Notes under the pieces: generated by a model | Database searches by the model: none | Seen by the model: the letters and a program-made list of their open reading frames with translations, nothing else | What the model was told of the DNA's origin: nothing | DNA from: Channallabes apus | Taxonomy: Eukaryota; Chordata; Actinopteri; Siluriformes; Clariidae | NCBI GenBank assembly: GCA_030522415.1 | Contig: CM060121.1 | Span: 15,099,142 to 15,163,141 of the forward strand | DNA length: 64,000 nt | Direction of reading: 5' to 3' | Position numbers and translations under genes: made by a program | Part shown: positions 21,351-36,325 of the stretch, piece by piece | How positions within the stretch are numbered: the stretch's first letter is position 1 | How the letters are laid out: each line of letters starts with the position of its first letter

Positions 21351-22955
21351 TACAGTGGTGTGAAAAACTATTTGCTCTGTTCCTGATTTCTTATTCTTTT
21401 GCATGTTTGTCACACTTAAATGTTTCTGCTCATCAAAAACTGTTAACTATTAGTCAAAGATAACATAATTGAACACAAAATGCAGTTTTTAAATGAAGGT
21501 TTACGTTATTAAGGGAGAAAAAAAAACTCCAAATCTACATGGCCCTGTGTGAAAAAGTGATTGCTCCCCTTGTTAAAAAATAACTGTGGTTTATCACACC
21601 TGAGTTCGATTTCTGTAGTCACCCCCAGGCCTGATCACTGCCACACCTGTTTCAATCTAGAAATCACTTAAATAGGAGCTACCTGACACAGAGAAGTAGA
21701 CCAAAAGCACCTCAAAAGCTAGACATCATGCCAAGATCCAAAGAAATTCAGGAACAAATGAGAACAAAAGTAATTGAGATCTATCAGTCTGGTAAAGGTT
21801 ATAAAGCCATTTCTAAAGCTTTGGGACTCCAGCGAACCACAGTGAGAGCCATTATCCACAAATGGCAAAAACATGGAACAGTGGTGAACCTTTCCAGGAG
21901 TGGCCGGCCGACCAAAATTACCCCAAGAGCGCAGAGACGACTCATCCGAGAGGCCACAAAAGACCCCAGGACAACATCTAAAGAACTGCAGGCCTCACTT
22001 GCCTCAATTAAGGTCAGTGTTCACAACTCCACCATAAGAAAGAGACTGGGCAAAAACGGCCTGCATGGCAGATTTCCAAGGCGCAAACCACTTTTAAGCA
22101 AAAAGAACATTAAGCCTCGTCTCAATTTTGCTAAAAACATCTCAATGATTGCCAAGATTTTGGGGAAAATACCTTGTGGACCGACGAGACAAAAGTTTAA
22201 CTTTTTGGAAGGTGCGTGTCCCGTTACATCTGGCGTAAAAGTAACAGCATTTCAGAAAAAGAACATCATACCAACAGTAAAATATGGTGGTGGTAGTGTG
22301 ATGATCTGGGGTTGTTTTGCTGCTTCAGGACCTGGAAGGCTTGCTGTGATAGATGGAACCATGAATTCTACTGTCTACCAATAAATCCTGAAGGAGAATG
22401 TCCGGCCATCTGTTCGTCAACTCAAGCTGAAGCGATCTTGGGTGCTGCAGCAGGACAATGACCCAAAACACACCAGCAAATCCACCTCTGAATGGCTGAA
22501 GAAAAACAAAATGAAGACTTTGAAGTGGCTTAGTCAAAGTCCTGACCTGAATCCTATTGAGATGTTGTGGCATGACCTTAAAAAGGCGGTTCATGCTAGA
22601 AAACCCTCAAATAAAGCTGAATTACAACAATTCTGCAAAGATGAGTGGGCCAAAATTCCTCCAGAGCGCTGTAAAAGACTCGTTGCAAGTTATCGCAAAC
22701 GCTTGATTGCAGTTATTGCTGCTAAGGGTGGCCCAACCAGTTATTAGGTTCAGGGGGCAATTACTTTTTCACACAGGGCCATGTAGGTTTGGATTTTTTT
22801 TCTCCCTAAATAATAAAACCCCTCATTCAAAAACTGCATTTTGTGTTTACTTGTGTTATCTTTGACTAATAGTTAAATGTGTTTGATGATCAGAAACATT
22901 TTGTGTGACAAATAAGAAATCAGGAGGGGGGCAAATAGTTTTTCACACCACTGTA
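21351..22955 (+). mobile_element. Tc1-family transposon with complete terminal repeats
   Basis: Outer ends are perfect inverted repeats: TACAGTGGTGTGAAAAACTA on the left and its complement TAGTTTTTCACACCACTGTA on the right, extending several bases further inward. Both ends carry the TA target. Total length is 1,605 bp including the TAs, normal for Tc1. The inner region holds one broken plus-strand transposase gene (21728-22747). Confidence 0.93.
21728..22747 (+). pseudogene. Tc1 transposase, inactivated
   Basis: The normal Tc1 length of about 340 codons is present. MPRSKEIQEQMRTKVIEIYQ starts the paired-like DNA-binding region, and GRPTKITPRAQRRLI starts the second helix-turn-helix. Around 22160-22205 a frameshift pair takes the first catalytic stretch (W-T-D-E-T-K) out of frame; it is restored before KKNIIPTVKYGGGSVMIWG. 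A premature TAA at 22382-22384 then interrupts YQ..ILKENVRPS. The rest, LQQDNDPKHTSKS to SPDLNPIEMLW and the terminus GGPTSY, is open. The catalytic triad DD34E is therefore only partly in frame, and the protein cannot be made complete. Confidence 0.9.
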
Positions 22956-23425
22956 ATTTGCTATAATAATATGCAAATGCCATAATAATTTTCTCCTCCC
23001 ACAAAGTATGCTGCACCATCTGGTAATGTGTGAATAGTTTAGCGTGCACCACCTGTAGGACAATAAAGGAACTGCAACATTTTACTTAGAGAGAAAATTT
23101 ACCTAGAGGTTACTAGAGGTTTCCCGCGACTCCGCCCACTGTGTGGTCAACTTGCCCTTAAACACTTACAACTCAGCATTTTAGTCATTTTTGTTCTGCT
23201 GTTTTAATAAACATATATAGGGCTCAGAATTCGGCAACAATATAATGATATATCCTTTTAATAATGAGGCATAATAATGAATTAAATTTTATTTCATTTT
23301 AACCAACTACAGTATAAACACACGACAAAAAATGGGTAACATAGGCAAATATACATATAGCACATATACACATGATCACATTTCTGGGTTTGTTCAGCCC
23401 AAACAAACAAATTGAATTTCTATTG

Positions 23426-23427
<2 letters not shown>

Positions 23428-23482
<55 letters not shown>
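23428..23482. repeat. (TAA)n microsatellite
   Basis: About 18 uninterrupted TAA units. On the opposite strand they read as a leucine run, which explains the misleading ORF there. Confidence 0.95.
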
Positions 23483-23483
<1 letters not shown>

Positions 23484-23804
23484 CCGATGTGGACCTAGAG
23501 TTCTGTCGATAGTAAGCTGAGAAATAAAAGCCTCTGTGCCTCAAATAATATACAAAAATTTAAAGCAGAATTGCTATGATCATTAGCATAGATCATATAT
23601 TTTACTAGAAATTAATATATACTGCATTATTACCTCACAGTAAAACATAAAAGTTGATAATAACGTTGCCTGATGTTACATTCAGTGGAGAAACGCCTGT
23701 GAACGCCACAAACAGAGCGACAGGCCAAACTGAATGTCTATATTATAGAAATAGAAACATTATATTGTCCATAGGGATATCATACGTAAACAACTCCTTG
23801 GCGT

Positions 23805-24024
23805 CCTTGACGTGCGACGTCGGATCAACGCGATTGGCCTATTTACAGCGGAAGTACTTAGCACGCGTCCCCACGCTTCTTGCGTCATCGCCTTCGCGTT
23901 ATAAGAATCGTAAAGGCGCGTTTTCCTGCTCTAAAAAAAAAAACATTCAGGGCAGTGTAGCTGTGTTCCTGGTGTTTTATTTTCTTTTAGTCAGCATCAG
24001 CGGTAGCATTACCCAGATTAAACA
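23805..24024 (+). promoter_or_regulatory. alyref: alyref promoter and 5' UTR
   Basis: Just upstream of the start codon lie a CRE-like pair (TTGACGTGCGACGTCGG, 23808-23824), an inverted CCAAT (ATTGG at 23833-23837), an ETS-type CGGAAGT (23849-23855) and a GCGTCATCGC stretch near 23880. No TATA box sits at a fitting place. This mix is typical of broadly expressed genes. About the last 90 bases would be 5' UTR, ending in AAACAATGG around the ATG. The transcription start is inferred. Confidence 0.6.
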
Positions 24025-26665
<2,641 letters not shown>

Positions 26666-26935
26666 ACAGCCTGATCTTTGTGAGCTGCTGCTTTCTCTCG
26701 GCAGCATCGTGGATTGGCTGTTGTTACCGCTTTGAAATGACGGACATTTTACATTTACCTGTCTTCAGAAGTGATTTAAATTTGTGTACCAGTTTCTCCT
26801 TTTAAATGCTGATATTTTTTACCTTCCATTTATTTTATTTCCTTTTTTTTTTTTTTTTTTTGAAAACCCAGTCTGACTGTAGGACCTGAGTGGGGGAGGT
26901 GTGCTTGTCTTTACCTTCCCTTTATAGTTCATTGT

Positions 26936-26941
26936 AATAAA
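26936..26941 (+). terminator. alyref: alyref polyadenylation signal
   Basis: The canonical AATAAA lies 271 bases after the stop codon, in a TTCATTGTAATAAAACCTG context. It ends a short 3' UTR that also holds a T18 run near 26845-26862. Confidence 0.8.
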
Positions 26942-26999
26942 ACCTGCAGTTCATAGTATCTGAGAGATGACTCTGCTTCCTTTTGTATCCAAGCAATTA

Positions 27000-27147
27000 G
27001 TGTAAAATTTCAGTGTACATATATATTGGATGGTTTGTAAAGTCATTAATGACTGCTTAAGCTTGTTCCAGTGCTGTTTATACTGCTTGATCTCTAACAT
27101 TTAGGTGAACTCCCCAAGGCAGGTTAGATTGCACTTTGGGTGCCCCC

Positions 27148-27178
<31 letters not shown>

Positions 27179-27990
27179 AAAATAGCTTTCCATGCTTGTA
27201 TGTTCGCAAATATTTGTACATAATGTTTTAATGAAGTCCAGTGATTGAATTAAAATACATTGAGTTATGTGCTTAATTTGAAGGGTAAACAAATGCAATA
27301 ATTTTCTAGAAAATCACGTTATGTATCGTCAACCATCTTGATGGAATACACACTGTATGGAATAGGAGTTAAGTTGATGTGTTGTAAGTTACCGAATGCT
27401 TTCAGTCTAACTTTAAACATTTTAACTTTAGCCAATCTGCAGTATTTTAGAGGTTTAAAGTGGAGAAAGTCTTGGTGTCTAGGGCTCTAGAGAACTATGC
27501 TGAAAAAGATGGTGTCTTGTGTATGAATACAAATTTTTTTTTTCTTCAGTTTATTACTCAAATTAGTTGTTGGAAGAAAATGGATGGATGGACTGTTGCA
27601 GTAATGACATCTGGAAAAACTGCAAAAGTAGTGAAGTGATTGCTCTTAAATATAGGGTTAGTAAATTTGCTGAACCCAAATGTGCAAAACATGCTTTTTT
27701 TTGATTGATGCATGCCACAACTTGGGAGTGTAAATAGAAATTCTAGACAGCTGTTAAGTTACGTATGGTAACTTAGTGTTACTTTTGGAGGAGTTTGTCT
27801 TGTTGACAAAGACCAATAATAAATCGTCACTGACTTGTTTCGACATGTTACGTTATTGTAATGCAGACAGAAGACCCTCTCACATTCTTATCTTAATACA
27901 AATTGCTCTTAATTTAAAGACCCAACTACTTGCATACCATGAGTGGATAAAATGACCACTTCCGTGATTTTCCTTTTCATTAACGCAAAC
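27000..27990. other. Intergenic spacer between alyref and arhgdia promoter
   Basis: The only landmarks are a C-run followed by a T-run at 27144-27178. No open frame of interest, transposon end or RNA gene was recognised. Confidence 0.4.
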
Positions 27991-28039
27991 AGACGAAGAT
28001 ATCACGACACACCCGATTTTGGTTCACTTCAATCTGGTT

Positions 28040-28215
28040 GGCGGAATGCTTACTGTCGTGCGCATGCGCAAGGATGCGTTGAGCATGAGCGCGCGCGCGC
28101 TGGCATTCCCGGAAGCGGGTGGCTGTCAGACATCGCCGCTCCCTCCTCGCGCCATTGAAAAGTCAGTTGAAGCTCGCGCTAGTCTTTTGACTCCCCCTGT
28201 AGCCACATCTTCACG
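28040..28215 (+). promoter_or_regulatory. arhgdia: Probable arhgdia promoter and non-coding first exon
   Basis: This CpG-rich island, with GCGCGCGCGC at about 28090, holds a perfect NRF1 motif (TGCGCATGCGCA, 28059-28070) and no TATA box. A consensus donor, CACG/GTAAGC, follows at 28215/28216. The next acceptor that can join it to a start codon is at 49187, just nine bases before the arhgdia ATG, which would make an intron of about 21 kb. A long first intron before a non-coding exon is usual for arhgdia-type genes; the link itself is inferred. Confidence 0.55.
28059..28070. promoter_or_regulatory. NRF1-type palindromic site
   Basis: TGCGCATGCGCA is a perfect 12-base palindrome matching the NRF1 consensus. 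It is shared with the mcrip1 promoter at 5832-5842. Confidence 0.6.
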
Positions 28216-29219
28216 GTAAGCACGTTTAATGGCGATATCTTGTGGGTTAAATATGTGAATTGCTGTTCGTTATTTAGTGCATTGCGATGAAATGCAGCTT
28301 AGGTTGATTTTGTGAATTTCTGCTTCTGGTCGGCTCGCGAGCTCACCGGCTAACGTTAGCGAGTCGGGAACTTGTCAGCAAACTGGAGTTGCTCTTTAGC
28401 TGTTTCCTGTTCGCGCGACAGACTATATGTACTATAATTCAGTGAAAAAATATTTATATTTGTATATTCGTGCACATTTTCGGTCCCCGGTGAGAGTCTT
28501 TGGGTCAGCAGTAGAAATTGATCACATGCTCCTCGCAACCGGGTCTGAATAATGATCAGGTAACGTTATTGTCTGAGTGGTGATGATGGGCGAGTTTGTA
28601 ACGTTACGATTAAATAAAAAGAAAACTTGGCAAATATCAAACTTATAAACAATGACTTGTGTTGGTGGTCGTTTGGAAAGTAAAATAAAAGGATCCATTC
28701 AATATGATGAATTGTTTGACATTATTATTATTTTTTTGTTCTTGTTGAGAAATAGGTTGTGTGGAAAGTTGATGTTACTTTTCCCACAGGGGATTAGGTA
28801 AAACCCAAAAATAAAGCTTCCGGAAATCCACTACAAGTGAAGCAACCGCCTAAATATACGTGAAGCCAGTTACAGCCTTTAAATCCGTCCACGCGTTGAT
28901 ACTAGCTTGCTGGCTAACTAGCTAAAAAATCTTAGCGAGCTTCTTTCCAGAATCTTCCAGTCAAACTAATTTCCTTATTTCTCTTCGGATTTTACTCGCT
29001 AGTACCACACCGTTATACAAGTGAGTGCGTGAGAGAGATGCAATCTTATTGTTTCCAGTTGCACTTGGAGATAATGGTACTTTTCAGCTAACTTTCCAAC
29101 TTCTGACTTTTTAATCTGCTATGGGCGTTTCATAACCATTCTGCTAGGCGAGCAAATTATTTTTTCCCCCACCCGTATTTGAGTAAATCCCGCCTCCTGT
29201 CATAGAAGTCCGCTAACGC

Positions 29220-29356
29220 AATCGTCCAATTAGAGTGCAGGAACGAAGTAGCAACCAATCCCGATGTTGGTTGTGTGGGGCTGCCGTTATACGGGTGGGA
29301 GAAAACGTGCAACTTCCGGTATTTCCGAGAAGCAAGTACAGACACTTCGAACAAAG
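29220..29356 (+). promoter_or_regulatory. Candidate second promoter within arhgdia intron 1
   Basis: Two CCAAT boxes (GTCCAATTAG about 29223 and CAACCAATCC about 29253) precede an ETS-type ACTTCCGGTATTTCCG near 29311. Then comes AACAAAG/GTGGAT, which could serve as a donor. A further GTAAGTG donor lies at 29706 after a GC-richer stretch. The arrangement looks like an alternative first exon, but nothing in the sequence proves transcription. Confidence 0.3.
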
Positions 29357-29719
29357 GTGGATATAATTGAGCAAATGTGTTTTATTATTTATTTTTTATA
29401 AAATAATCACAATAATATTTTTATCTCATTAGAGTTTATGATTGATTTTGAAGTATAAGATAGGGAAGCGTGCAGCCTGGGATAGAGTTGAGAGAAACAG
29501 TTCCGGATTAAGTTATTTACTGCTCGTGTTTTTATTACTGATCTGTTTTAGATCGCGGGTAATCGGGGCTGGAAGGCTGAGTGTGTGTCTGTGATTTAGT
29601 GTTAAGGCGAACTGAAAGTGTAAAGGGAACTCGACGGCTATTCGGAAAAGAAAGCCGAGCGGAAGCGCGTGCACAAGCACTGGGTTTATATAAGTCTTAA
29701 AGGATGTAAGTGAAATCTC

Positions 29720-32339
29720 TATAAAAAGATGAGTAATAAATTATAATAATTATAAATAATTGTAATAATTATTTATTTATTCATTCATTCTGCGTACATC
29801 CATGCCGGTGTGTGCGAGAGATGCTTAATGTCAGAGGTCTGGTACAAGACAGACTAGATGTTCTTGAGGTTAGAACCTTAATTTTCATTAATTCCAGTCC
29901 GTACTGTGCTGTATATTTCAAAACCGCAGACAAAAAACCTCACACTGTAAAAGAATGATTTGGTCCTGCGTTGTGTTCAGTGGGCTCATGTCATATTCAC
30001 TGCTGGACGATTCCGTACCATGGTGACCGAGACATCCGACAAGTTCTATATTATAGAATATTACCATAGCAGTCAGAAAAGCATATCAAGTTCACTTTGA
30101 ATTATCTTTCTTTTTTTTTTCTTCTTCTTCTTTTTTTCAAATCTGTTTTTGCACAAGTCTGGATTTGCAGTGATTGATGACACAAGCAGAACATGACTCG
30201 TCCCTAAGGATTATCATTAGAGGATCCTTATTGTATATTCTTAAATGAAGAATACATCATAAGTTATCATATATTTTCCATTTAGAATTTTTTGTGCTGC
30301 AGCGTTGAAGTTGAAATCTGAGTGCAAATTCATGATTAATGTTGCATCTAATAATTAACATTAGGTTTTGAATAAAACCTGATTAGAAATAAACCTATAT
30401 ATACTTAAGAAAATAGTGAAATGGTAAAAGAAACCAAGTCCTTCTATTTGTATTAATTTAGGATTAACATTGAAACGTGTATAGTTCCGTATGAGATACT
30501 TAAATGTCTGAGTTCTAGTAATTTTCTAGTAATTAGTAATTTTTAATTGGTAATTTTTTTGGATGTTTTACATTTTGCCCGAAACATAAAACGAAAGGAT
30601 GCATGATGTATCTTTAAGCATCAGTGCAATACATTGCCATTGTCCCTTAAAACACATTAAAAAGCCAGCTGTAAGTATCTCATCTTAAATTCCATCACTT
30701 TCCTAATTCATGGTCTGTCCAGAGTTTTTAAAAGAATGTTTAAAAAAAAAACTATCCAAATAAATGACTAGGAATGAAATCATACCAGTATTAATGAAAG
30801 CATCTGTGCTGTTTTTCATTGTTTGCAGCCTCACGACATAGTGTTCAGGTCACCAGAGAGAATGCTCCTATTATAAATACATTCAACTTACCCCGCCTTC
30901 CTTCCACAGGCATAAGAAGTGTGACTTGGGTCTTTTTTTTAATGCTTCCATTGCACCTTTGACTAATTTCTCACTAGGTCTCGTATGTGCAAGTCATGCA
31001 GTCCTCATCTTACACATCAGCGCTAATTAAACGTTCACCTGCCACGTGGACGTGCTTCTTTGCTCTGACAGGGTGTGTTAATGAATTGATTCCTTTATGA
31101 ATCCAATTCGCAGCAAGTTGAGTTGCCAGATTTAGTTCTTTTCCTGCCTTTTTTTCTTTTGTTCAGGTCTGAGCAGATTTTGCTTACAACAGTTTCCTTT
31201 TGTTCTGCAGCTTTTTTTTTATAAAGCTAATTAATACTAAACCTCAAGGTGATTGTGCTGTTTATAATATTAATAAAGTTGGGTAATCCATATGTAACCA
31301 TAAAATAATGGCAATTGTTCCACCTAGTAAGTTGCCTTTTGTGGAGGTTTTTTTTTTTTTTTTTTTTTAAAGGTTATTCATGGTTCTCAGTACACAGCAT
31401 TTCCCAAGTGACTGCTGTTGTACGAGCGTGGCCTTGATGATTGTCTTTCTGCCCCCCCCTCTACCCCACATGCTTAAACCGGAAGAGGTCTAGTCAAAGT
31501 AGCTGAGGAAACAGGACACTGAAAGAATGTGTGCTGCGTCACCTCACGTGCATTTCCTCTTACTGATCATAATCAGCATTTAAGTTTTGTTTTTTTTTTT
31601 GGGGGGGGGGGGGTGCTTTGATTAGCCCAGGTTAAATAAGATGTTTTGCTGTGTTCATCCCTCATAAGTTTTTTTCCTCATGTTTCTGACAAAAGCCAGA
31701 GCTAGAGGCATGGCAGTTATTCCTGTTCCTCTGGCTCTGTGAACACCAGATAACCGTAATTGGGAAATGAAAACGTGCCTCTTATAGATCCACTGACATG
31801 AACCAGCCTTGTGGCCGCACTGCATGAGCATTATCTGGTGGTCATAGGCAGGCATTTAGGAATCACTTCAGCCAGTTTAAATGTAGAATCAAATGGAAAC
31901 CATTATCTTTCTGTGCCAGGAAGGAGATAGGATAGAGCTACATTCTTTCAACTTGAATTTCACTTCTATCCAAGAAGGTCCCTCGGGGTCTTAACGATGT
32001 CCCAATCCCTTGGAACTGAAACCTACTTCAATGCTTTCAATATAATTTGTTTGCACTGTGTGTATACGTATAATAACACAAGTGTGCAAAGAATAATCAA
32101 TGTTATTGACTAAAACAGTTGTTCAAAATGTTTGAAAAATGAATTTAGTTAATTGGTGACGTCATCGCAGGTGTTTTTTGCGCTGACTCCAAATGCACTC
32201 GTGTTTAAGCATCAACAGTTAATGGAGTGAAGTGAACAAATGCATGATGGCAACATTTTCATGACCGATAACCTTCAAATTCTGGGAGCGTTTCACTCTT
32301 AACTTGGACACACACCTCACTCTTAAAGGACACACCCCT
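29720..32339. other. arhgdia intron 1, low-complexity tracts only
   Basis: The region contains T-runs (about 30109-30137, 31349-31368), a G-run at 31601-31613 and otherwise ordinary AT-rich sequence. Around 31480-31560 an apparently non-repetitive GC-richer block (ACCGGAAGAGG, TGCGTCACCTCACGTGC) could be regulatory, but I see no proof. No genes were recognised. Confidence 0.35.
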
Positions 32340-33462
32340 GAAGAGAGTAGGGTTGGGTATCGTTTGGTTTTTTTTCGATACCGGTGCCAAATCGATACTT
32401 TGAAAACGGTACCGGTGCCAAAACGGTGCCTGAACCGATACTTTTAAGCCACAAAATGATAGTGGATGACTCAAGAATTAATTTTTATTGAACAAAAAAT
32501 GTTATGCTTAAAATTGAACAATATATTAAAAGCTTAAAGTATATATGAATATGCAAGCTTCAAATTTTAGCAATTCATTTGCAGAAATGTCACCATATTT
32601 GCCTTTTCTGTCAAAATACGACACCTTTCCTGACTTATTCCTCTGCACAGGACATGCATAACCTTCTTTACAATGGTAAATAGGGTCACTGTTGTAGTGC
32701 TACTAGTACAGGCTGGAAAGCCATAATTATAAACAGAATCCATGTTACATTAGTTTTTTACAAATCGTTTGACTATTTGTTAGCATGAATGCAAGATTTG
32801 CATTTTGCTATTAACATTACATTATCCTACTACTGACCCGCGGAAAGGCTGCTGACGTCATCATAATCGGTGACTCCTTTTTGCTACAGTTGGTGTGACT
32901 GGGACTGAGGGTCGTCCACACTGATAGCGCCAGCTGTTGTCCACAAGCTGTTAAACACGGTGCCTCCCTCTGCTTTTAACTTTATTCCGTCTGCCCTCGA
33001 ATGTTTCATTAGATTTGACGTGTTTCCGCCTTTACACGCAACTACTGTGAAACATTTGCTGCACGTCGCGGTGCCGGAATCCTTTCTTGTGAAATACAGC
33101 CACACTTTCGACCGTTTAGTTTTAGGCATTTTAACGAGAGTTGTTTACTTTAGCATGCTAAGCTATCGGTAGACCGCCTGCTGCCGTCAGAGCGAGTGTA
33201 ACGTTAGTTGCTGCATTCAGGCGCATGTCGGATGGTCTCTCATTTCCGGATGATTTGTGCTTTTAATTTCTTTAATTTAATCTAATAAACTATTAATCTA
33301 CAAAAATATATGAATCTAGAGAACAAATATTTCAATCGACAGTTCAGGCATTTAAGTGGCACCGAAATGAGGCACCGAAATTCTCATTCTGTTTCGGTCC
33401 GGTACATATAGGTACCGGTGTCGTATTGGCACCGGGTTTCGGTACACAACCCTAGAAGAGAG
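32340..33462 (-). mobile_element. hAT element with 8-bp target duplication, BED-domain ORF
   Basis: The element body is 32348-33454 (1,107 bp). GAAGAGAG flanks it exactly on both sides (32340-32347 and 33455-33462). The inverted ends start TAGGGTTGGGTATCG on the left and TAGGGTTGTGTACCG on the right, with sub-terminal CGGTACC-rich repeats. Eight-base duplications and this TIR type define hAT. The only coding trace is a BED finger on the minus strand. The catalytic hAT region is absent, so the copy is non-autonomous. Confidence 0.9.
32884..33129 (-). pseudogene. BED-type zinc-finger fragment of a hAT transposase
   Basis: The open frame of 81 codons starts MPKTKRSKVWLYFTRKDS and contains C-x2-C (ATCSKC) and, after GGNTSNLMKH, the helix that normally carries H-x(3-5)-H. 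Here it reads KHSRADG, so the second zinc-binding histidine of the usual KH-LKSKH pattern seems lost. BED fingers are the DNA-binding N-termini of hAT transposases. The rest of the protein is missing. Confidence 0.7.
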
Positions 33463-35260
33463 TGTGGCTAATTTGTGTGTTGGTTCTTCTCAGCGATCCT
33501 ATAAGTTCATCCTACCACAGGGACAGTGTGTGTGTATATGTGTGTGTGTGTGTGTATGTATATATATATATATACACACGCACACACACGTGGTGTTGCT
33601 GGTTTCTGAGTTTATGCTTGCTCTCACTCTCTTACCCTCTTGTATTTCCTATTTGTTTCCCCAGCTCACATTAGCACACCCTAGCCACTCCTCAGATGTG
33701 TGTCCTTTCCTACGTTCCTGACAGAGCGGTGCTTGACGACAAGAACTTGCTGCTCTTAATATTTTTGCCGCCAAGCGTTCTTTTCTTTAATTTTTAAGTA
33801 ATTTTCATATTGTATTGCTTTCTTTTGCTTATCCTTAGTTTTATGTTTTTTGACCAATCTTTTTTTTTTTCTTGTATCAGCAGGAAAGTGCAGTCAACAT
33901 ATTTTAGAGTATTCTAAGTATTCATGTTTAATGTTTTTTTTTTTTAATTGTTAAGTAGCACACAGCTAAAAGAAATTTAAGCTTATTTAGCTTTAAGAGA
34001 CTGAGTAATGTGGAATTTAAAAATTTTTCTTGTACTTTTAATGTATTCTTGAGCAATAGTTCTCAAGGCCTCAGAGAGCCTTTTTTTTCCTTTTGGCTCT
34101 CATTTTTGGCAAGTTATTTCCAGTTCCTTTGACCAGTTTTACAGGAATGAAGCTTCAAGAGAGTAACAAATACCAGGGTAGGCGAGCTAATGAATGAAAG
34201 AACATTGTTCTAAGGTGTAAAATTCATTAACGGCAGCCTTGTAGAGGAGTCCGATGCCAACGTAACCTCTATCTTACAGTAGGTTTTAATCACAAACTGT
34301 TAGGCAGATAACTTCAAGGTGCATGTGAGGTACAGCGTGTGTACAAAGTGAGCATTGAGTAGAAGAGAGGACGTGTATGTACAAGGCAGGAAGAGGAAAA
34401 TGGACACATTTAAAAAAAAATAATAATTTACTTGTATAAAATACAGTGGCCTTTGAGCCATTAGCCATGACTCACTAAGGCAAAGGCTCTTTAAATGTAT
34501 ATAAAACCGTCGTCTCGTAGAATCTGGTACACACATGGCTGTTCTGACCTAAGCCTGTCCCAGGGTGCTGGGCCTCAATCTGAACAAAAGAGCAGCTTCC
34601 CAGGGCGAGTATCTTTTCAGTGTGTTCTTTGGCCAAGCTGTATTCTTAGCACACTTACTCCTCTGTGCAATCATCACTTCATCTACCAGGAAAGGTGCAT
34701 TTAAATTATGTCTATTGATGAAGAACTGCTGACTGCAGGCCTGATTCACTTCCCATGACATAAGCATTATTGACATGGTAGTGCCCATGATGAGCCTTCT
34801 GTAAGTCACCTGTTACCATCACCAGGATGGAGTCGTGACGTCTTCCCTCGCACAGGAAGACTGATCTCTCAACGTCAGGCCAGTGGAAGTGTGCTTCTGA
34901 GCTTCTCATAAATGTTAAGTGTGTGGGTACTGGGAAAGATTGTCAAAAGTACGCCATTCATAGGTTGAGACTCAAATTTCACTAATGCATCTACTTATAC
35001 AGTATAATGTATTGACACTTCTGTCAATACATTATATAATGTATTTACATGCTTCCACATGTGTAAAGACCTAGGCTTGTTTCGCATGTGTGCAGACCTA
35101 GACTTGTTTCTTGGATACTTATTGAATACATTATTTGTAGAAAAGCGTTCCCCCACTGATGTTCGTGGCCAGGGCAACCATAACCAATTAGTCAAGAGAT
35201 CAAGTTTGAGAAAGGGGGTCGATGGCACTTTCCTCTGACTGTTCCTTTGCCATATCATAT
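33463..35260. other. arhgdia intron 1, microsatellite and unique sequence
   Basis: 33527-33591 carries mixed TG, TATA and CA runs. At about 35055-35110 an AGACCTAG-CTTGTTTC unit of about 27 bp occurs twice in tandem with few changes. The remaining sequence shows no gene, transposon end or RNA. Confidence 0.4.
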
Positions 35261-35270
35261 AGGTACATGT

Positions 35271-35455
35271 AGGGGTACCTCAGTGGTTAAGGCATTAGAG
35301 TGCTGATCGGGCGGTCCCAGGTTCAAAACCCACCATCTCCATCACTGTTGAATCTTAAGCAAGGCCGATAATCCCTTAACTGCTCCGATGTATAATGAGA
35401 TAATAGTGTAAGTTGCTCTGGATATAAGGGCTCCTGTCAAATGATGTAATGTATC
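35271..35455 (+). mobile_element. tRNA-derived SINE, fish type
   Basis: A tRNA-like head with A-box-like CCTCAGTGGTTAAGGCATT and B-box AGGTTCAAAACCC is followed by a body (GCAAGGCCGATAATCCCTTA, CTGCTCCGATGTATAATGAG). The tail is AAGTTGCTCTGGATATAAGG, a slight variant of the widely known fish SINE tail CTCTGGATAAGGG. Flanking duplications were not resolved. Confidence 0.75.
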
Positions 35456-36325
35456 ATGAGCTGCAGTTTGGGAAAAGATGAGGTGCCTATAGTGGAGCAA
35501 GCTGACTGGTGGGTGGGATCTGGCACATGACCAACTTGGAAAGAACAGTTGAATTGAGGCAGAAGACGTAGTTGCCAAGAAGCTGATCGCACTAACGAGA
35601 AACACACAAGTAGGCCTGTCCAGCCTTTTTGTTGTTTACCGAGATGAGTCATGAGATGCGTGGTGTGTCTTACTTTGAGCAAAGAGGAACAAGAGTAGCC
35701 AGAAATATGAGCATGTACTGTATGTAGCAGGCAATGGGAAATTATAAACAAAGGAAGTGCCAAGGAAAAGCTGGGAAATAGCCTTTCTCTTGTCTTGTTA
35801 AAACAAGTGTGTTCACTTTCACTCAATGTCTTTAAGTCCATCAGGCCTTTGCGAGCAAAAAAACACTTTCAGTACATGCTTGAATCACTTACTAGGGTTG
35901 CACTGATACCAGTGTCTGTCTGATACTGTACACATTTACTCGTGCTTGTAACACTGATACTACAGAGCTACATGTTCACCACAAAGAACACAAGGCCCCG
36001 TCTCCTCTCTCATTCAAAAGCAGGTCAGTGTTGAGAAGTTCCATAAGAGGATGAAGCAGAACGGTCTTTCAGCCAAGAACCAAAAAAAAAAAGTTCACCA
36101 TGAGGGTGAACTGCAGGAAAGCACTTGGGTCAGCTTATGTTTTCACCCTCCAAGTTTAATTTCAGTGAAAAGTCTCTGTAGCCTCTTTGACTTGCTAATC
36201 CTAGTGTAGCAGCACATCCTGTGGTCTGTTTGTGTCTCGCTAGCCAGCCATTTAAAGGGCTGTCGAGGTTGACTTTGTAATGAGAGCAAAATTCAATAAA
36301 ATGTAATTTAAATAGTGCTTTTAAA

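Noticed and set aside
23299..23544. Minus-strand frame with a long leucine run resembling a signal peptide
   Set aside because: The leucines are the translation of a (TAA)n microsatellite.
29685..29710. TTTATATAAG as a TATA box for an alternative arhgdia exon
   Set aside because: The only nearby donor (29706) lies less than 25 bases downstream, so the start site would fall after the donor.
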